Shown here: one piece after another, positions 7,326 to 15,423 of the stretch
Layout of the letters: every line of letters starts with the position of its first letter
How positions within the stretch are numbered: position 1 is the first letter of the stretch
Source of the DNA: Thermoplasmata archaeon
Lineage (GTDB): Archaea; Thermoplasmatota; E2; UBA202; JdFR-43
Length of the DNA: 16,074 nucleotides
NCBI GenBank assembly: GCA_003650975.1
Contig: QMSU01000004.1
Span: forward strand, 1-16,074
Direction of reading: 5' to 3'
The notes under the pieces: model-generated
The model's database searches: none
The model's input: only the letters and a program-made list of their open reading frames with translations
What the model was told of the DNA's origin: nothing
Program-made: the position numbers and the translations under genes

Positions 7326-7883
7326 ATGAGGAGTCCTGCAATTGCACTCGTTCTTTTCATCATTCTCACGGGGAATGCGGGTGCTGCCGGCAATGACAAT
7401 CACTGGCAGGTGAAATGGTACACTGTTGATAAGGACACCTATGCATTTGGAGAATTAGTGGGGGAGGAAAACTGGACAGCGGGAAGTTTTCACCGTGACT
7501 GGGAGTACGGCATGGTGTACAACATGACAAAGAACTACATCGGTTTTATCGCCACCACCGAGATTTATTCAAGAGGAAAAACATATGAATTCAGATTATA
7601 TGATGTGGATGATTTTGCGGTGGTGTATATAGATGGGGAAGAGATATTTTCATCAGAAAATCAGGAATATTTTCAGGTATTCATACCGGAAGGAGTTCAT
7701 AATTTAACCATAAAATGGCAGGAGTACTGCTGTGAGGCACGCATCGGCTTTTCCGCTGATGATTCTCTTTTTGTGGAGAAACAAACTGGTGACTTCGTCA
7801 CATTGTATGCACTTATCGCAGCGGCACTCATCATTGCGGGCATCGCAATACTTTTTGCAGCGCGCATAATCGCAAAAAAATGA
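7326..7883 (+). CDS. Membrane-anchored extracellular protein with PA14-like domain
   Basis: This 185-residue protein begins with a signal peptide (about 1-20, hydrophobic core ALVLFIILTG, small residues AGA at the likely cleavage site). It ends with a transmembrane helix (about 158-178) and a short basic tail, so the bulk faces outside. The ectodomain (about 45-142) has the PA14 pattern: 'DDFAVVYIDGEEIF' followed by 'PEGVHNLTIKWQEYCCEARIGF'. PA14 domains are beta-barrels that usually bind carbohydrate. N-glycosylation sequons occur at N49, N66 and N126, and C135-C136 are adjacent cysteines. Start choice rests on the TATA at 7298-7305 and on the signal peptide beginning at this Met. It is monocistronic. 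Ligand and role are unknown; the PA14 assignment is by pattern only. Confidence 0.75.
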   Translation: MRSPAIALVLFIILTGNAGAAGNDNHWQVKWYTVDKDTYAFGELVGEENWTAGSFHRDWEYGMVYNMTKNYIGFIATTEIYSRGKTYEFRLYDVDDFAVVYIDGEEIFSSENQEYFQVFIPEGVHNLTIKWQEYCCEARIGFSADDSLFVEKQTGDFVTLYALIAAALIIAGIAILFAARIIAKK

Positions 7884-8252
7884 AGAGTTTGAATGCGCCA
7901 TTGATTACTCGGTACTGTGCACTTAATGAATCTTTCCATATGGCAATGGAGACTGTCAAGTGAATCACCCTCTATGTTATTCTTGCATGCCCTTATGAAG
8001 AATGGTAAGGAAGGCAGTTCCAGTATATGATGGGTACCCACCTATCATTTCGTTCTATTATTCAGATGGGCACGGGTACCATCTCTGCTTTTCTTATCTA
8101 ACGGTGTCACCTCCCTCGAAATTCGGTTGCCGTGGCAATTGCATGCAAAGTTCGACCAAGGGCAGATTATCCTCTTTCTTATGAAGGGTGGGAAACATTT
8201 ACAGCTGGTGGGGCGTAAAGGGAAACATGATTCACACCCCAGTGGAACATGA
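7884..8252. other. Non-coding stretch without recognisable features
   Basis: About 370 bp lie between the PA14-like gene and a surface-protein remnant. All frames are broken by stops or give peptides of unlikely composition. A loose inverted pair (gatgggtaccc near 8029, gggtaccatc near 8084) is the only symmetry I noticed. It may be further decayed coding sequence. Confidence 0.4.
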
Positions 8253-8526
8253 AACATTGTTGATATTCAGTTGCTTTCCACGGTGAATGTCACACTCTAT
8301 ACGGGATGGAACACCATCGGCTGGGACAGCCACCACTGCCTCATCTCTTTCAGGAAACATCACCAACTGCACCATGCTCGCCATGTACGATGCAGCATCC
8401 GGAAGCTACACCGTGTTCCTCGTGGGCATCACCCCACCGGGTTCGCCCTATGACTTTGCGGTGACACGGGGCATGGGATTGTTCGCCAAGGTGACCTCCG
8501 GCAGCGTCTGGCACGGCGAGGGGTGA
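8253..8526 (+). pseudogene. Frameshifted C-terminal remnant of a surface protein
   Basis: In frame 3 (8271 on) the translation reads TVNVTLYTGWNTIGWDS. About 8320 the readable sequence moves to frame 1 and continues TASSLSGNITNCTMLAMYD, then RGMGLFAKVTSGSVWHGEG before a TGA at 8524-8526. Together these make one C-terminal domain of the type 'LxTGWNxIGW ... SLxxNITxC ... MWDAxxxSY ... GxGxFVxV ... WHGEG' that I recall at the ends of large secreted proteins in Thermoplasmata-like archaea. A small indel near 8317-8325 separates the frames, and a stop in frame at 8250 removes the N-terminal part. No start or promoter is present. The family name is from memory and unverified; the frame split is directly visible. 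Confidence 0.65.
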
Positions 8527-8543
8527 CCAGCACATCAAAAACG

Positions 8544-8551
8544 CTTTTAAT
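8544..8551 (+). promoter_or_regulatory. TATA box of the TIGR00725-like gene
   Basis: CTTTTAAT lies about 24 bp before the ATG at 8571, 18 bp after the remnant's stop. It predicts a leaderless transcript. Confidence 0.5.
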
Positions 8552-8570
8552 GCCACCGCAATAAGAACAC

Positions 8571-9011
8571 ATGTACGTAAGCGTAGTTGGCGGGGAGAGC
8601 TGCAGTGACGAGATATATGAAATGGCCAGGGAAGTGGGGAGAAGAATCGCCGACATGGGAGCGGTGCTGGTCACCGGCGGCAGGGGCGGTGTCATGGAGG
8701 CAGCATGCAGAGGGGCAAAGGAAAGAAACGGTACCACCATAGGCATTCTTCCGAGCGATTCGAGAGAGGAAGGCAATGAGTATCTTGATTACGTGCTGGT
8801 GACCGGGATGGGGTATGCGAGAAACGTGATGGTGGTGCTGAATGGGGATGTGGTAATCGCTATTGACGGGCATCATGGCACACTTTCAGAAATAGCCTTT
8901 GCACTGGAATATGGCAAGAAAGTGTATGGTCTTTTGAGCTGGGAGGTTGGCATAACAAATTTCAACAGTGTTGACGACCTCTTCAGGGAGCTTGCAAAAG
9001 ACACAGAGTGA
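8571..9011 (+). CDS. TIGR00725/LOG-like Rossmann-fold protein
   Basis: This 146-residue single-domain protein belongs to the SLOG/LOG-like superfamily. MYVSVVGG opens the Rossmann core, and GGRGGVMEA (36-44) is the signature nucleotide-binding loop. ARN (83-85) is present, and GHHGTLSEI (100-108) takes the place of the PGGxGTxxE motif of LOG enzymes. Relatives include cytokinin-activating LOG (nucleoside monophosphate phosphoribohydrolase), DprA-like domains and Moco-carrier-like proteins. The TIGR00725 branch is widespread in archaea without a settled function. The Glu of the final motif is retained, but the first glycines are replaced by His-His. It stands alone with its own promoter and meets the next gene tail to tail with no spacer. 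I infer nucleotide binding, not a particular reaction. Confidence 0.85.
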   Translation: MYVSVVGGESCSDEIYEMAREVGRRIADMGAVLVTGGRGGVMEAACRGAKERNGTTIGILPSDSREEGNEYLDYVLVTGMGYARNVMVVLNGDVVIAIDGHHGTLSEIAFALEYGKKVYGLLSWEVGITNFNSVDDLFRELAKDTE

Positions 9012-9347
9012 TTACTTTTGCAGTTTCTTTTTCAATTTGGCTTCAGCTTTTATCCTCTTTTTCTCCAATTTCAGGCGTGCTTTTTCCACAGCGATTTTTT
9101 CTGATTCAACAGATGATGGCGCTGGCATTTCCTGTGCCAGCAGTCCCTTCCTGTAACGGTAGGTGCCCATCAGTGATATGAGAATATAGGCGCTCAGTAC
9201 GCATACCACCGTTGCCGAAATCCATGAGGGAAGGGATATAAAATACTGCAGTGCCAGAAAAACCGAAAGAATACCAAGCCCCGCCCATGCATGATGGCGG
9301 AAGAGCTCATACCTTTTCCTGCATTCGGCACCATCGTCATTTCCCAT
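9012..9347 (-). CDS. Hypothetical two-helix membrane protein with coiled-coil tail
   Basis: This 111-residue protein has an N-terminal charged segment with 'RKRYELFRHHAW' and two transmembrane helices (about 18-39 and 43-63). A basic helical tail (about 79-111, rich in Lys, Glu and Ala) is likely to form a coiled coil in the cytoplasm. The first helix with its preceding His pair loosely recalls the small '2TM' domain, but I would not assign it. The open frame reaches 9395; the ATG at 9347 is chosen because a TATA element lies about 29 bp upstream and no SD exists. Its stop codon directly abuts the stop of the TIGR00725-like gene. It is divergent from the ribosomal operon. Confidence 0.6.
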   Translation of the reverse strand: MGNDDGAECRKRYELFRHHAWAGLGILSVFLALQYFISLPSWISATVVCVLSAYILISLMGTYRYRKGLLAQEMPAPSSVESEKIAVEKARLKLEKKRIKAEAKLKKKLQK

Positions 9348-9372
9348 ATTATCTGCTGATATTCGTGTGAGA

Positions 9373-9380
9373 ATATATAA
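9373..9380 (-). promoter_or_regulatory. TATA box of the two-helix membrane protein gene
   Basis: Read on the minus strand as aaaTTATATAT, it is centred about 29 bp before the ATG at 9347 and predicts a leader of 0-4 nt. Confidence 0.5.
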
Positions 9381-9580
9381 TTTATGTTTCCACAATGTCG
9401 ATGAAATGGCGACATTATGCTCTCTTTATGCGTTTTGAACCATCTTTCACAAGCGGTGTAGCGGTACCACCATTGCCCCGTTCTACAGGGCACCAGAAGA
9501 TGTACTGTGGATGACATCGCACACCAGATTCTTTCATTTACCTCGCACGCATCCCGATGGCACGCCACCGCTGAATCAGG

Positions 9581-9594
9581 CGAAAGCTTTAAGA
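9581..9594 (+). promoter_or_regulatory. BRE/TATA promoter of the ribosomal operon
   Basis: CGAAAG (BRE, 9581-9586) followed by CTTTAAGA (TATA, 9587-9594) closely fits the archaeal consensus. Its centre is about 27 bp before the S8 ATG, so the ten-gene operon likely begins with a leaderless message here. The remaining divergent spacer (9395-9580) shows no RNA gene. Confidence 0.65.
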
Positions 9595-9617
9595 ATAAAA
9601 GTGATATTTGGGGTAGA

Positions 9618-10007
9618 ATGTTGAACGATCCACTAGCAGATGCTCTTACAGCAATAAAGAATGCAGAGAGGGTTGGACAGCGGGAGGTCATTGTCAAACC
9701 AGCGTCAAAACTCATCGGCAGGGTACTGAAGGTGATGCAGGAGCATGGCTATGTGGAGGCGTTTGAATGGATTTATGATGGGAAAGGAGGCAAATTTAAG
9801 GTAAAACTCAAGGGAAATATTAATGACTGCCGGGTAATAAAACCACGACATGCAATCAAACGAGGAGATTTTGAAAAATGGGAAGCGCGCCATCTTCCTG
9901 CTGAGGATTTTGGCATACTTCTTGTGAGCACAAATCAGGGAGTGCTGTCGCAGTATGAGGCAAAGAAGGCCGGGATAGGCGGCAGGTTGCTTGCGTATGT
10001 GTACTAG
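9618..10007 (+). CDS. rps8: Ribosomal protein S8 (uS8)
   Basis: At 129 residues this is the normal archaeal length. It begins [18 protein letters not shown], the classic S8 start, and ends with the conserved '[31 protein letters not shown]'. S8 binds the central domain of 16S rRNA early in 30S assembly. The frame is open upstream to 9507, but the family start and the promoter at 9581-9594 fix the ATG at 9618. It is the first gene here, whereas in most euryarchaea L5 and S14 precede it. Confidence 0.97.
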   Translation: MLNDPLADALTAIKNAERVGQREVIVKPASKLIGRVLKVMQEHGYVEAFEWIYDGKGGKFKVKLKGNINDCRVIKPRHAIKRGDFEKWEARHLPAEDFGILLVSTNQGVLSQYEAKKAGIGGRLLAYVY

Positions 10008-10016
10008 GTGGATAAC

Positions 10017-10550
10017 ATGGTGCCCATTGTTATAAAAGAGGTTGAAATACCAGATGGCGTTACGGTGACTATTCAGGAGGGTGTGATCACTGTGGAAGGG
10101 CCAAAGGGAAAACTCGAACGAAGGCTGGAGCACCCGAAAATTGTTATCGAAAAAACGGATCGCACCGTGGTCATCAAATCCGAATTTGCCAGAGGCAAGG
10201 AACAGGCCCTTGTGGGCACCTTTGCATCCCATATCGCCAATATGATTAAGGGAGTTACCGATGGTTTTGTGTATCAGATGAAGGTTGTGTATTCTCACTT
10301 CCCCATGAAGGTGAGCGTAAAGGGAAACGAGCTCGTGATAGAAAATTTCCTCGGTGAAAAACATCCACGGAAGGCAAAACTTTACGGTGATGTGAAGGTG
10401 AACGTGAAGGGGGATACGGTCACCGTGGAGGGAATCAACAGGGAAGAGGTAGGGCAAACCGCAGCAAACATCGAGCATGCAACACGCGTCAAAAACCGGG
10501 ACATACGCGTGTTTCAGGATGGGATTTATATAGTAAGCAAGGGTGCATGA
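10017..10550 (+). CDS. rpl6: Ribosomal protein L6 (uL6)
   Basis: This 177-residue protein has the two tandem L6 folds: the N-terminal half carries '[14 protein letters not shown]', and the second half carries '[29 protein letters not shown]' and '[12 protein letters not shown]'. It sits near the GTPase-associated centre of the 50S subunit. A GTG at 10008 directly follows the S8 stop, but AGGTG at 10006-10010 serves as Shine-Dalgarno for the ATG at 10017. That ATG also matches the family start. Confidence 0.96.
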   Translation: MVPIVIKEVEIPDGVTVTIQEGVITVEGPKGKLERRLEHPKIVIEKTDRTVVIKSEFARGKEQALVGTFASHIANMIKGVTDGFVYQMKVVYSHFPMKVSVKGNELVIENFLGEKHPRKAKLYGDVKVNVKGDTVTVEGINREEVGQTAANIEHATRVKNRDIRVFQDGIYIVSKGA

Positions 10551-10552
10551 TA

Positions 10553-10990
10553 ATGGGAGAAGAGGAAGAAGAGGTCAAGATAGTCGAAACGCCACGGCCA
10601 CCAAAAATAAAGGCACAGGTGGACGAAGAGACCAGGCAACTCATTCAGGAAAGGAAGAAAAAGCCACGTTTCGTGAGACAGCAGTTGTGGCAGTTTAAAC
10701 GACTGGACGACAAATGGAGAAGGCCCCGCGGAAGACACTCGAAACAGCGACGGCATAAACGGTATCGCACACCGGTGGTGAGAATCGGTTATGGCTCTCC
10801 CAAAAAAGTGAGGGGTTTGCACCCATCAGGATTTGTGGAAAAGCGCATTCACCGAATTGAAGATCTCGAAACCGTTGATGCGGGCACCTGTGCCATACGA
10901 ATAGCCCGCACGGTTGGCAAAAAAAAGAGGATGGCCATCATCGAAAGGGCGGATGAGATGGGCATTAGAGTCCTGAACAGGAGGATATGA
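10553..10990 (+). CDS. rpl32e: Ribosomal protein L32e (eL32)
   Basis: This archaeal/eukaryotic-only 50S protein has 145 residues from the ATG at 10553. An acidic, variable N-terminus (about 1-40) precedes the core 'FVRQQLWQFKRLDDKWRRPRGRHSKQRRH' and 'PVVRIGYGSPKKVRGLHPSGF'. An in-frame ATG at 10547 overlaps the L6 stop. The ATG at 10553 has better spacing (7 nt) from GGGTG at 10541-10545. Its presence alone excludes Bacteria. Confidence 0.95.
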   Translation: MGEEEEEVKIVETPRPPKIKAQVDEETRQLIQERKKKPRFVRQQLWQFKRLDDKWRRPRGRHSKQRRHKRYRTPVVRIGYGSPKKVRGLHPSGFVEKRIHRIEDLETVDAGTCAIRIARTVGKKKRMAIIERADEMGIRVLNRRI

Positions 10991-11451
10991 TGGATCTGAA
11001 AAATCAACGCAGGCTCGCTGCAGAAGTGCTCAAATGCGGCGAAAACCGCGTGTGGCTTGACCCGGATAACATGGAGGAAATTGCAAAGGCAGTCACCAGA
11101 AGGGACGTGAACAATCTCGTCAAACAGGGAATTATCAGGGCGAAAAAGGTGAAGGGCAATTCCCGCGGAAGGATTCGAAAAAGGATGATGCAGCGTGCAA
11201 AGGGACGGCGCAGCGGGCATGGCTCACGGAAGGGAAGGGCAACGGCACGACTTCCGAAAAAGAGGGCATGGATTCAGAAAATACGGCCCATCAGGGCATA
11301 CCTGCGCGAGATGAGAGACACCGGACTCATTGACACGTCGACCTACCGCCGTTACTACCGGAGAGCAAAGGGAGGGCAATTCAAGGACAAGGCCCATGTA
11401 AAACTGCATCTCGAAATGGAGGGGCTGCTGAAGGGTGAGCAACATGAATAA
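10990..11451 (+). CDS. rpl19e: Ribosomal protein L19e (eL19)
   Basis: This 153-residue, strongly basic 50S protein is specific to archaea and eukaryotes. It starts MDLKNQRRLAAEVLKCGENRVWLDP, the standard family start, and contains the long basic stretch 'RMMQRAKGRRSGHGSRKG'. AGGAGG at 10979-10984 is 5 nt from the ATG at 10990, better than the in-frame ATG at 10987. The gene overlaps L32e by one base and L18 by 8 bases. Confidence 0.96.
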   Translation: MDLKNQRRLAAEVLKCGENRVWLDPDNMEEIAKAVTRRDVNNLVKQGIIRAKKVKGNSRGRIRKRMMQRAKGRRSGHGSRKGRATARLPKKRAWIQKIRPIRAYLREMRDTGLIDTSTYRRYYRRAKGGQFKDKAHVKLHLEMEGLLKGEQHE

Positions 11452-11938
11452 ACAGATGCCGTTCAGAAGAAGGATGGAGGGAAAGACCGATTACCGGAAG
11501 CGACTGGCCCTTCTCAAATCTGGCAAGCCACGGGTTGTGGTACGGCGGTCAAATAAAAATATTCAGATTCAATTTGCGCTGTATGATGTGGAGGGTGACA
11601 GAATAGTCACTTCTGCACATGGAAACGAGCTGAGGAAATATGGATGGGAGTACCCCCTTTCCAACACGCCGGCGGCGTATCTCACGGGTCTTCTGGCGGG
11701 AAAGCGGGCGCTGAAACATAACCTTGAGGAGGGGATACTCGACATCGGGTTATATACTCCCAAGAGGGGTGCGCGCATTTTTGCGGCATTGAAGGGGGTT
11801 GCCGATGCGGGAGTCAATATCCCATATGGTGAGGACATTGTACCGTCCGAGGACCGCATTCATGGGGCACATATGGCCGAGGGGATTGCGGATAAGGTTG
11901 ATGAGATAAAGAGTAAGATAGAGGCAGAGTATGAATGA
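11444..11938 (+). CDS. rpl18: Ribosomal protein L18 (uL18)
   Basis: This 164-residue 5S-rRNA-binding 50S protein has the signature '[31 protein letters not shown]' near the N-terminus and '[17 protein letters not shown]' in the middle. The ATG at 11444 is chosen over the GTG at 11435 because GGTGA (11434-11438) is then a Shine-Dalgarno at 5 nt. It ends overlapping S5 by 8 bases. Confidence 0.96.
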   Translation: MNKQMPFRRRMEGKTDYRKRLALLKSGKPRVVVRRSNKNIQIQFALYDVEGDRIVTSAHGNELRKYGWEYPLSNTPAAYLTGLLAGKRALKHNLEEGILDIGLYTPKRGARIFAALKGVADAGVNIPYGEDIVPSEDRIHGAHMAEGIADKVDEIKSKIEAEYE

Positions 11939-12578
11939 CGAATGGGTACCGAAAACACGGCTGGGCGAACTGGTCATGAAGGGCGAGATAACCTCCATGA
12001 GCGAGGCGCTGAAAAGCGGCCTTCCATTGAGAGAGGTGGAAATCGTTGACATGCTTTTGCCTGATCTGGAGGACGAGGTCATAGATGTCAACATGGTCCA
12101 GCGAATGACGGACTCTGGCAGAAGAACCAAATTCCGGATCGTTGTTGCCGTGGGCAACAAAAACGGGTTTGTGGGCATAGGACAGGCAAAGGGAAGAGAG
12201 GTCGGCATCAGCATACGGAAGGGTGTGGAGAAGGCAAAACTGAATATCATAGAGGTGAACAGGGGGTGCGGCTCGTGGGAATGTGGATGTGGAACACCGC
12301 ACACACTCCCGTTCAAAGTGGATGGCAAATGCGGTTCGGTGCGCATCACGCTCAAACCGGCCCCCCGCGGCGTGGGTCTGGCGGTGGGCAACGTGGCAAA
12401 AACGGTGCTCCGGCTTGCGGGCATAGAGGACGTGTGGGGATTCACCAGGGGATCCACGAGAACGACCATCAACTACGCCAAGGCGGTGTATGAGGCACTG
12501 CGGAACACCTCCATTCACAAGATGCCGGATGAGGCAAAGAAAGAGCTGAAAATTGTTTCAGGAGCGGTAGGAACATGA
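11931..12578 (+). CDS. rps5: Ribosomal protein S5 (uS5)
   Basis: At 215 residues this has the archaeal form: an N-terminal extension '[16 protein letters not shown]', then a dsRNA-binding-like S5 domain '[28 protein letters not shown]'. An archaeal '[19 protein letters not shown]' insert and a C-terminal domain with '[18 protein letters not shown]' follow. S5 lies at the mRNA entry site of the 30S subunit and influences decoding fidelity. GAGG at 11921-11924 precedes the ATG by 6 nt. Confidence 0.97.
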   Translation: MNDEWVPKTRLGELVMKGEITSMSEALKSGLPLREVEIVDMLLPDLEDEVIDVNMVQRMTDSGRRTKFRIVVAVGNKNGFVGIGQAKGREVGISIRKGVEKAKLNIIEVNRGCGSWECGCGTPHTLPFKVDGKCGSVRITLKPAPRGVGLAVGNVAKTVLRLAGIEDVWGFTRGSTRTTINYAKAVYEALRNTSIHKMPDEAKKELKIVSGAVGT

Positions 12579-12979
12579 TGTATGCGGTGGTGAGACTGAG
12601 GAGTACCATTCATGCAAAGCGGGAGGTAAAGGATACGCTGAATATGCTTAACCTTCACAGGGTGAACAGCTGCACGCTCATTCCAGATAACCCGAGCTAC
12701 CGGGGAATGCTGCAGAAGGTGAAGGATTACGTTACATGGGGTGAGGTGAACGACGAGACGGTGAAGCGTCTGCTGGAAAGGGCAAAGGTTCCTGATGTTG
12801 AGGAGGCCCTGCAACAGCTTTCCAGCGGGTTGCCACTGAAGGAGATTGTGGCGCCGCCATGCATCGGTCTTCATCCTCCGAGAAAGGGATACCGGAGTGT
12901 CAAGAAGCCTTACACCATGGGTGGCTCGGCAGGTTACCGGGGGGAGCACATAAATGAACTGATAGGGAGGATGCTATGA
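12578..12979 (+). CDS. rpl30: Ribosomal protein L30 (uL30)
   Basis: This 133-residue 50S protein opens [21 protein letters not shown], then 'LNLHRVNSCTLIPDNPSYRGMLQKVKDYVTWGE', characteristic of archaeal L30. The ATG at 12575 overlaps the S5 stop, but the adjacent ATG at 12578 matches the family start and lies 5-6 nt from AGGA (12569-12572). The stop overlaps the L15 start by 4 nt. Confidence 0.95.
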   Translation: MYAVVRLRSTIHAKREVKDTLNMLNLHRVNSCTLIPDNPSYRGMLQKVKDYVTWGEVNDETVKRLLERAKVPDVEEALQQLSSGLPLKEIVAPPCIGLHPPRKGYRSVKKPYTMGGSAGYRGEHINELIGRML

Positions 12980-13344
12980 AAGAAAAGACAAAAAAATTGC
13001 GGGGTCACAAAACAGACGGGCACGGCGGTATGAAGCGCGGAAGGGGCAAGGGAGAACGTGGTGGCACCGGACGTGCGGGGGCAGGAAAACACAAGAGAGT
13101 GAGTCTCAAGGCACAATGGGGACGCCACGGTTTTCATCGTCATGCACTCACCCGAAGCAAAAAAACCATAAATGTGGAAGACCTCAACTCATTTGAGGGA
13201 GAGGTCAATCTTGGCGAGCTGGGCTATGAAAAACTGCTCGGCTCAGGTTATGTGAAAAAACCGCTCAAGGTGACGGTCAAGGAGGCCACACCAAGGGCAG
13301 TTGAGAAGATTACGGCTGCGGGAGGAGAGGTAATAACGGGATAA
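12976..13344 (+). CDS. rpl15: Ribosomal protein L15 (uL15)
   Basis: This 122-residue 50S assembly protein has the Gly/Arg-rich N-terminus 'HKTDGHGGMKRGRGKGERGGTGRAGAGKHK' split around an extended tail. The globular part ends 'LGELGYEKLLGSGYVKKPLKVTVKEATPRAVEKITAAGGEVI'. It is shorter than the 140-165 residues I associate with other archaeal L15 proteins; the shortening is in the middle, before 'LGELGYEKLL'. GGGAGG at 12965-12970 precedes the ATG by 5 nt. Confidence 0.95.
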   Translation: MKEKTKKLRGHKTDGHGGMKRGRGKGERGGTGRAGAGKHKRVSLKAQWGRHGFHRHALTRSKKTINVEDLNSFEGEVNLGELGYEKLLGSGYVKKPLKVTVKEATPRAVEKITAAGGEVITG

Positions 13345-13345
13345 C

Positions 13346-14881
13346 ATGGCAGAGGAGAAAAGCAAGTTATATGTCTTCAAACCGATTGTGGAACGATGGC
13401 CAGCCATCAAGAAACCCAAGGGGCATGTGTCATTCAGAACAAAAATACTGTGGACGGGTGTCTGCCTCGTGCTGTACTACATTCTCACCCAGATTCTGAT
13501 ATACGGATTGTCTCCTGATAGCATTGACATGTTCTCAGGTTTCCGGGTGGTCTTTGCCGGGGCAAGCGGCAGTATCATGCACCTTGGCATAGGGCCCATT
13601 GTCACCGCATCGATCATTCTCCAGCTGTTTGTGGGCGCCAAATTAATCAACCTCGATTTGCAGGACGAGGAGGACAGGGCACTCTATCAGGGATTCCAGA
13701 AAGTACTCGTAGTGGTCATGATTCTGATTGAAGCGGTCCCGCAGGTTTTCGGCTATCTGCAACCAAGTGACGGCCTCATCAACATGGCAGGGATGGGCGG
13801 AGCACGGGCCATTATTGTGGCCCAGCTGTTCGTCGGCGCCATGATTGTATTCTGGATGGACGAGGTCATATCAAAATGGGGTATCGGTTCAGGCATATCT
13901 CTTTTCATCGCCGCAGGCGTTTCCAATGCCATAGTCACGGGAATGCTCAGCTGGCTTCCGGCAAACCAGGATCTGCCCCTCGGTGTCGACAACCCGCCGG
14001 CGGGGGCAATCCCGAAAACGGTGTATCTCACCCAGCATCTCTCCATCGGCGAGATGGTCAACGGGGGAGGATTTGAAAAGATATTCATCACACCTCCCAA
14101 CCCGATCATTGCAGTGCTCGGCACCATTGTCATTTTCCTGTTTGTGGTGTATGCCGAATCATCACGTGTGGAATTGCCGCTGGCCCACGGAAGGGTGAGG
14201 GGCGCCAGGGGACGGTATCCACTCCGCCTCATGTATTCTTCCAACATTCCGGTTATTTTGATGTCAGCTCTCATGGCAAACCTGAACATGTTCGGGCTGC
14301 TCCTCTACACCCGTTTAAGCAATATCCCCGGCATCGGAGGTGCATGGTGGATAGGGAAATATCTGCCCGGCTCAACGCAGCCTTCAGCGGGAGCGCTCTG
14401 GTATTTGCAGCGGCCTAACGGCCTGCACACATGGCTCTTTCCCCTGATTGACCCGCGGTACCGTGGATACCTCCAGGACCATGAACCCTGGCAGCTTGCA
14501 CTCCGCCTGCTGATTTATGGTATTGTCTTCATTGTCGGTTGTATCTTCTTCGGCAAATTCTGGATTGAGACCACCAACATGGGGCCAGAAGCGGTGGCAC
14601 GGCAGATTCAGAGCTCCGGCATGCAGATTCCCGGTTTCAGAAGGGATCCGAGAATCGTGAAGAAGGTGCTGGAGCGGTATATCCCCGCGCTCACCGTCAC
14701 GAGCGCAGCCCTGGTGGGACTTCTGGCACTGTTTGCAAATCTCATTGGTACTGTGGGCAATGCCACGGGAACTGGCGTGTTACTTACTGTGGGAATCGTG
14801 ATACGATTATATGAGGACATCGCCAAGGAACAGACCATGGAGATGCATCCTGTTCTGAGAAAGTTTATGGGAGTAGAATGA
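13346..14881 (+). CDS. secY: Preprotein translocase subunit SecY
   Basis: This 511-residue, ten-helix channel protein of the SecYE-beta translocon exports and inserts proteins across the cytoplasmic membrane. Recognisable parts are the N-terminal amphipathic start before TM1, plug-region residues 'GSIMHLGIGPIVTASIILQLFVGA', the cytoplasmic TM6-TM7 loop (RVELPLAHGRVRGARGRYPL) and the TM8-TM9 loop ending 'FRRDPRIVKKVLERYIP'. TM10 ends in the family-typical IRLYEDIAKEQ. It is longer than the roughly 436-residue M. jannaschii protein. Extra length sits in the external loops, notably after TM7 (about residues 325-378) and before TM6. The ATG follows the L15 stop by one base, and its Shine-Dalgarno is weak (CGGGAT), so coupling to L15 is likely. 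Confidence 0.97.
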   Translation: MAEEKSKLYVFKPIVERWPAIKKPKGHVSFRTKILWTGVCLVLYYILTQILIYGLSPDSIDMFSGFRVVFAGASGSIMHLGIGPIVTASIILQLFVGAKLINLDLQDEEDRALYQGFQKVLVVVMILIEAVPQVFGYLQPSDGLINMAGMGGARAIIVAQLFVGAMIVFWMDEVISKWGIGSGISLFIAAGVSNAIVTGMLSWLPANQDLPLGVDNPPAGAIPKTVYLTQHLSIGEMVNGGGFEKIFITPPNPIIAVLGTIVIFLFVVYAESSRVELPLAHGRVRGARGRYPLRLMYSSNIPVILMSALMANLNMFGLLLYTRLSNIPGIGGAWWIGKYLPGSTQPSAGALWYLQRPNGLHTWLFPLIDPRYRGYLQDHEPWQLALRLLIYGIVFIVGCIFFGKFWIETTNMGPEAVARQIQSSGMQIPGFRRDPRIVKKVLERYIPALTVTSAALVGLLALFANLIGTVGNATGTGVLLTVGIVIRLYEDIAKEQTMEMHPVLRKFMGVE

Positions 14882-15423
14882 GGACAATCATAGCCGGCAT
14901 ACCGGGAGCAGGAAAGACAACGGTTCTTTCCGAGGCACTGAAACACCACCGCATGGAAGTCATAAACTATGGGGATGTGATGTTTGAGATGGCCCGTCAG
15001 GAGGGCATAGAGAAAAGAGATGATATGAGAACACTTCCCCAGGAAACACAGAGGAACATACAGAAAAGGGCAGCGGAAAAAATTGCAGAAAAAGAAGATG
15101 TCATCATAGACACCCACTGTACCGTGAAGACGCCCTATGGCTATCTCCCGGGCCTTCCCCATGAGGTGCTCATGATTCTCCGTCCGGAGAGAATTATCCT
15201 TGTGGAAACATCGCCTGAAGAGATTGCGGCGCGGCGAGAGAAGGATGCGGACATTCGGAAGCGTGACGCGGAAAGCATTGAGGAGATGCACCTGCACCAG
15301 ATGATGAATCGCATGGCAGCCATGAGCTATGCCGTGCTGACCGGGGCAACGGTGAAAATTGTGCAGAACAGAGAGGGAAAAATAGAGGAAGCGGCCAGAG
15401 AACTCGCAAGGGCACTGGAGTGA
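14878..15423 (+). CDS. adkA: Adenylate kinase, archaeal AdkA type
   Basis: This 181-residue kinase interconverts ATP + AMP and 2 ADP. The P-loop GIPGAGKT is at 7-14, immediately after the first strand. 'VINYGDVMFEMA' is the AMP-binding helix region, 'DVIIDTHCTVKTPYGYLPGLP' is the archaeal AdkA signature, and 'RREKDADIRKRD' the lid. It is more like archaeal AdkA than bacterial Adk. Its ATG overlaps the secY stop by 4 nt. It ends the operon; the DUF106, cmk and truB genes that often follow it in euryarchaea are not found here. Confidence 0.95.
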   Translation: MRTIIAGIPGAGKTTVLSEALKHHRMEVINYGDVMFEMARQEGIEKRDDMRTLPQETQRNIQKRAAEKIAEKEDVIIDTHCTVKTPYGYLPGLPHEVLMILRPERIILVETSPEEIAARREKDADIRKRDAESIEEMHLHQMMNRMAAMSYAVLTGATVKIVQNREGKIEEAARELARALE

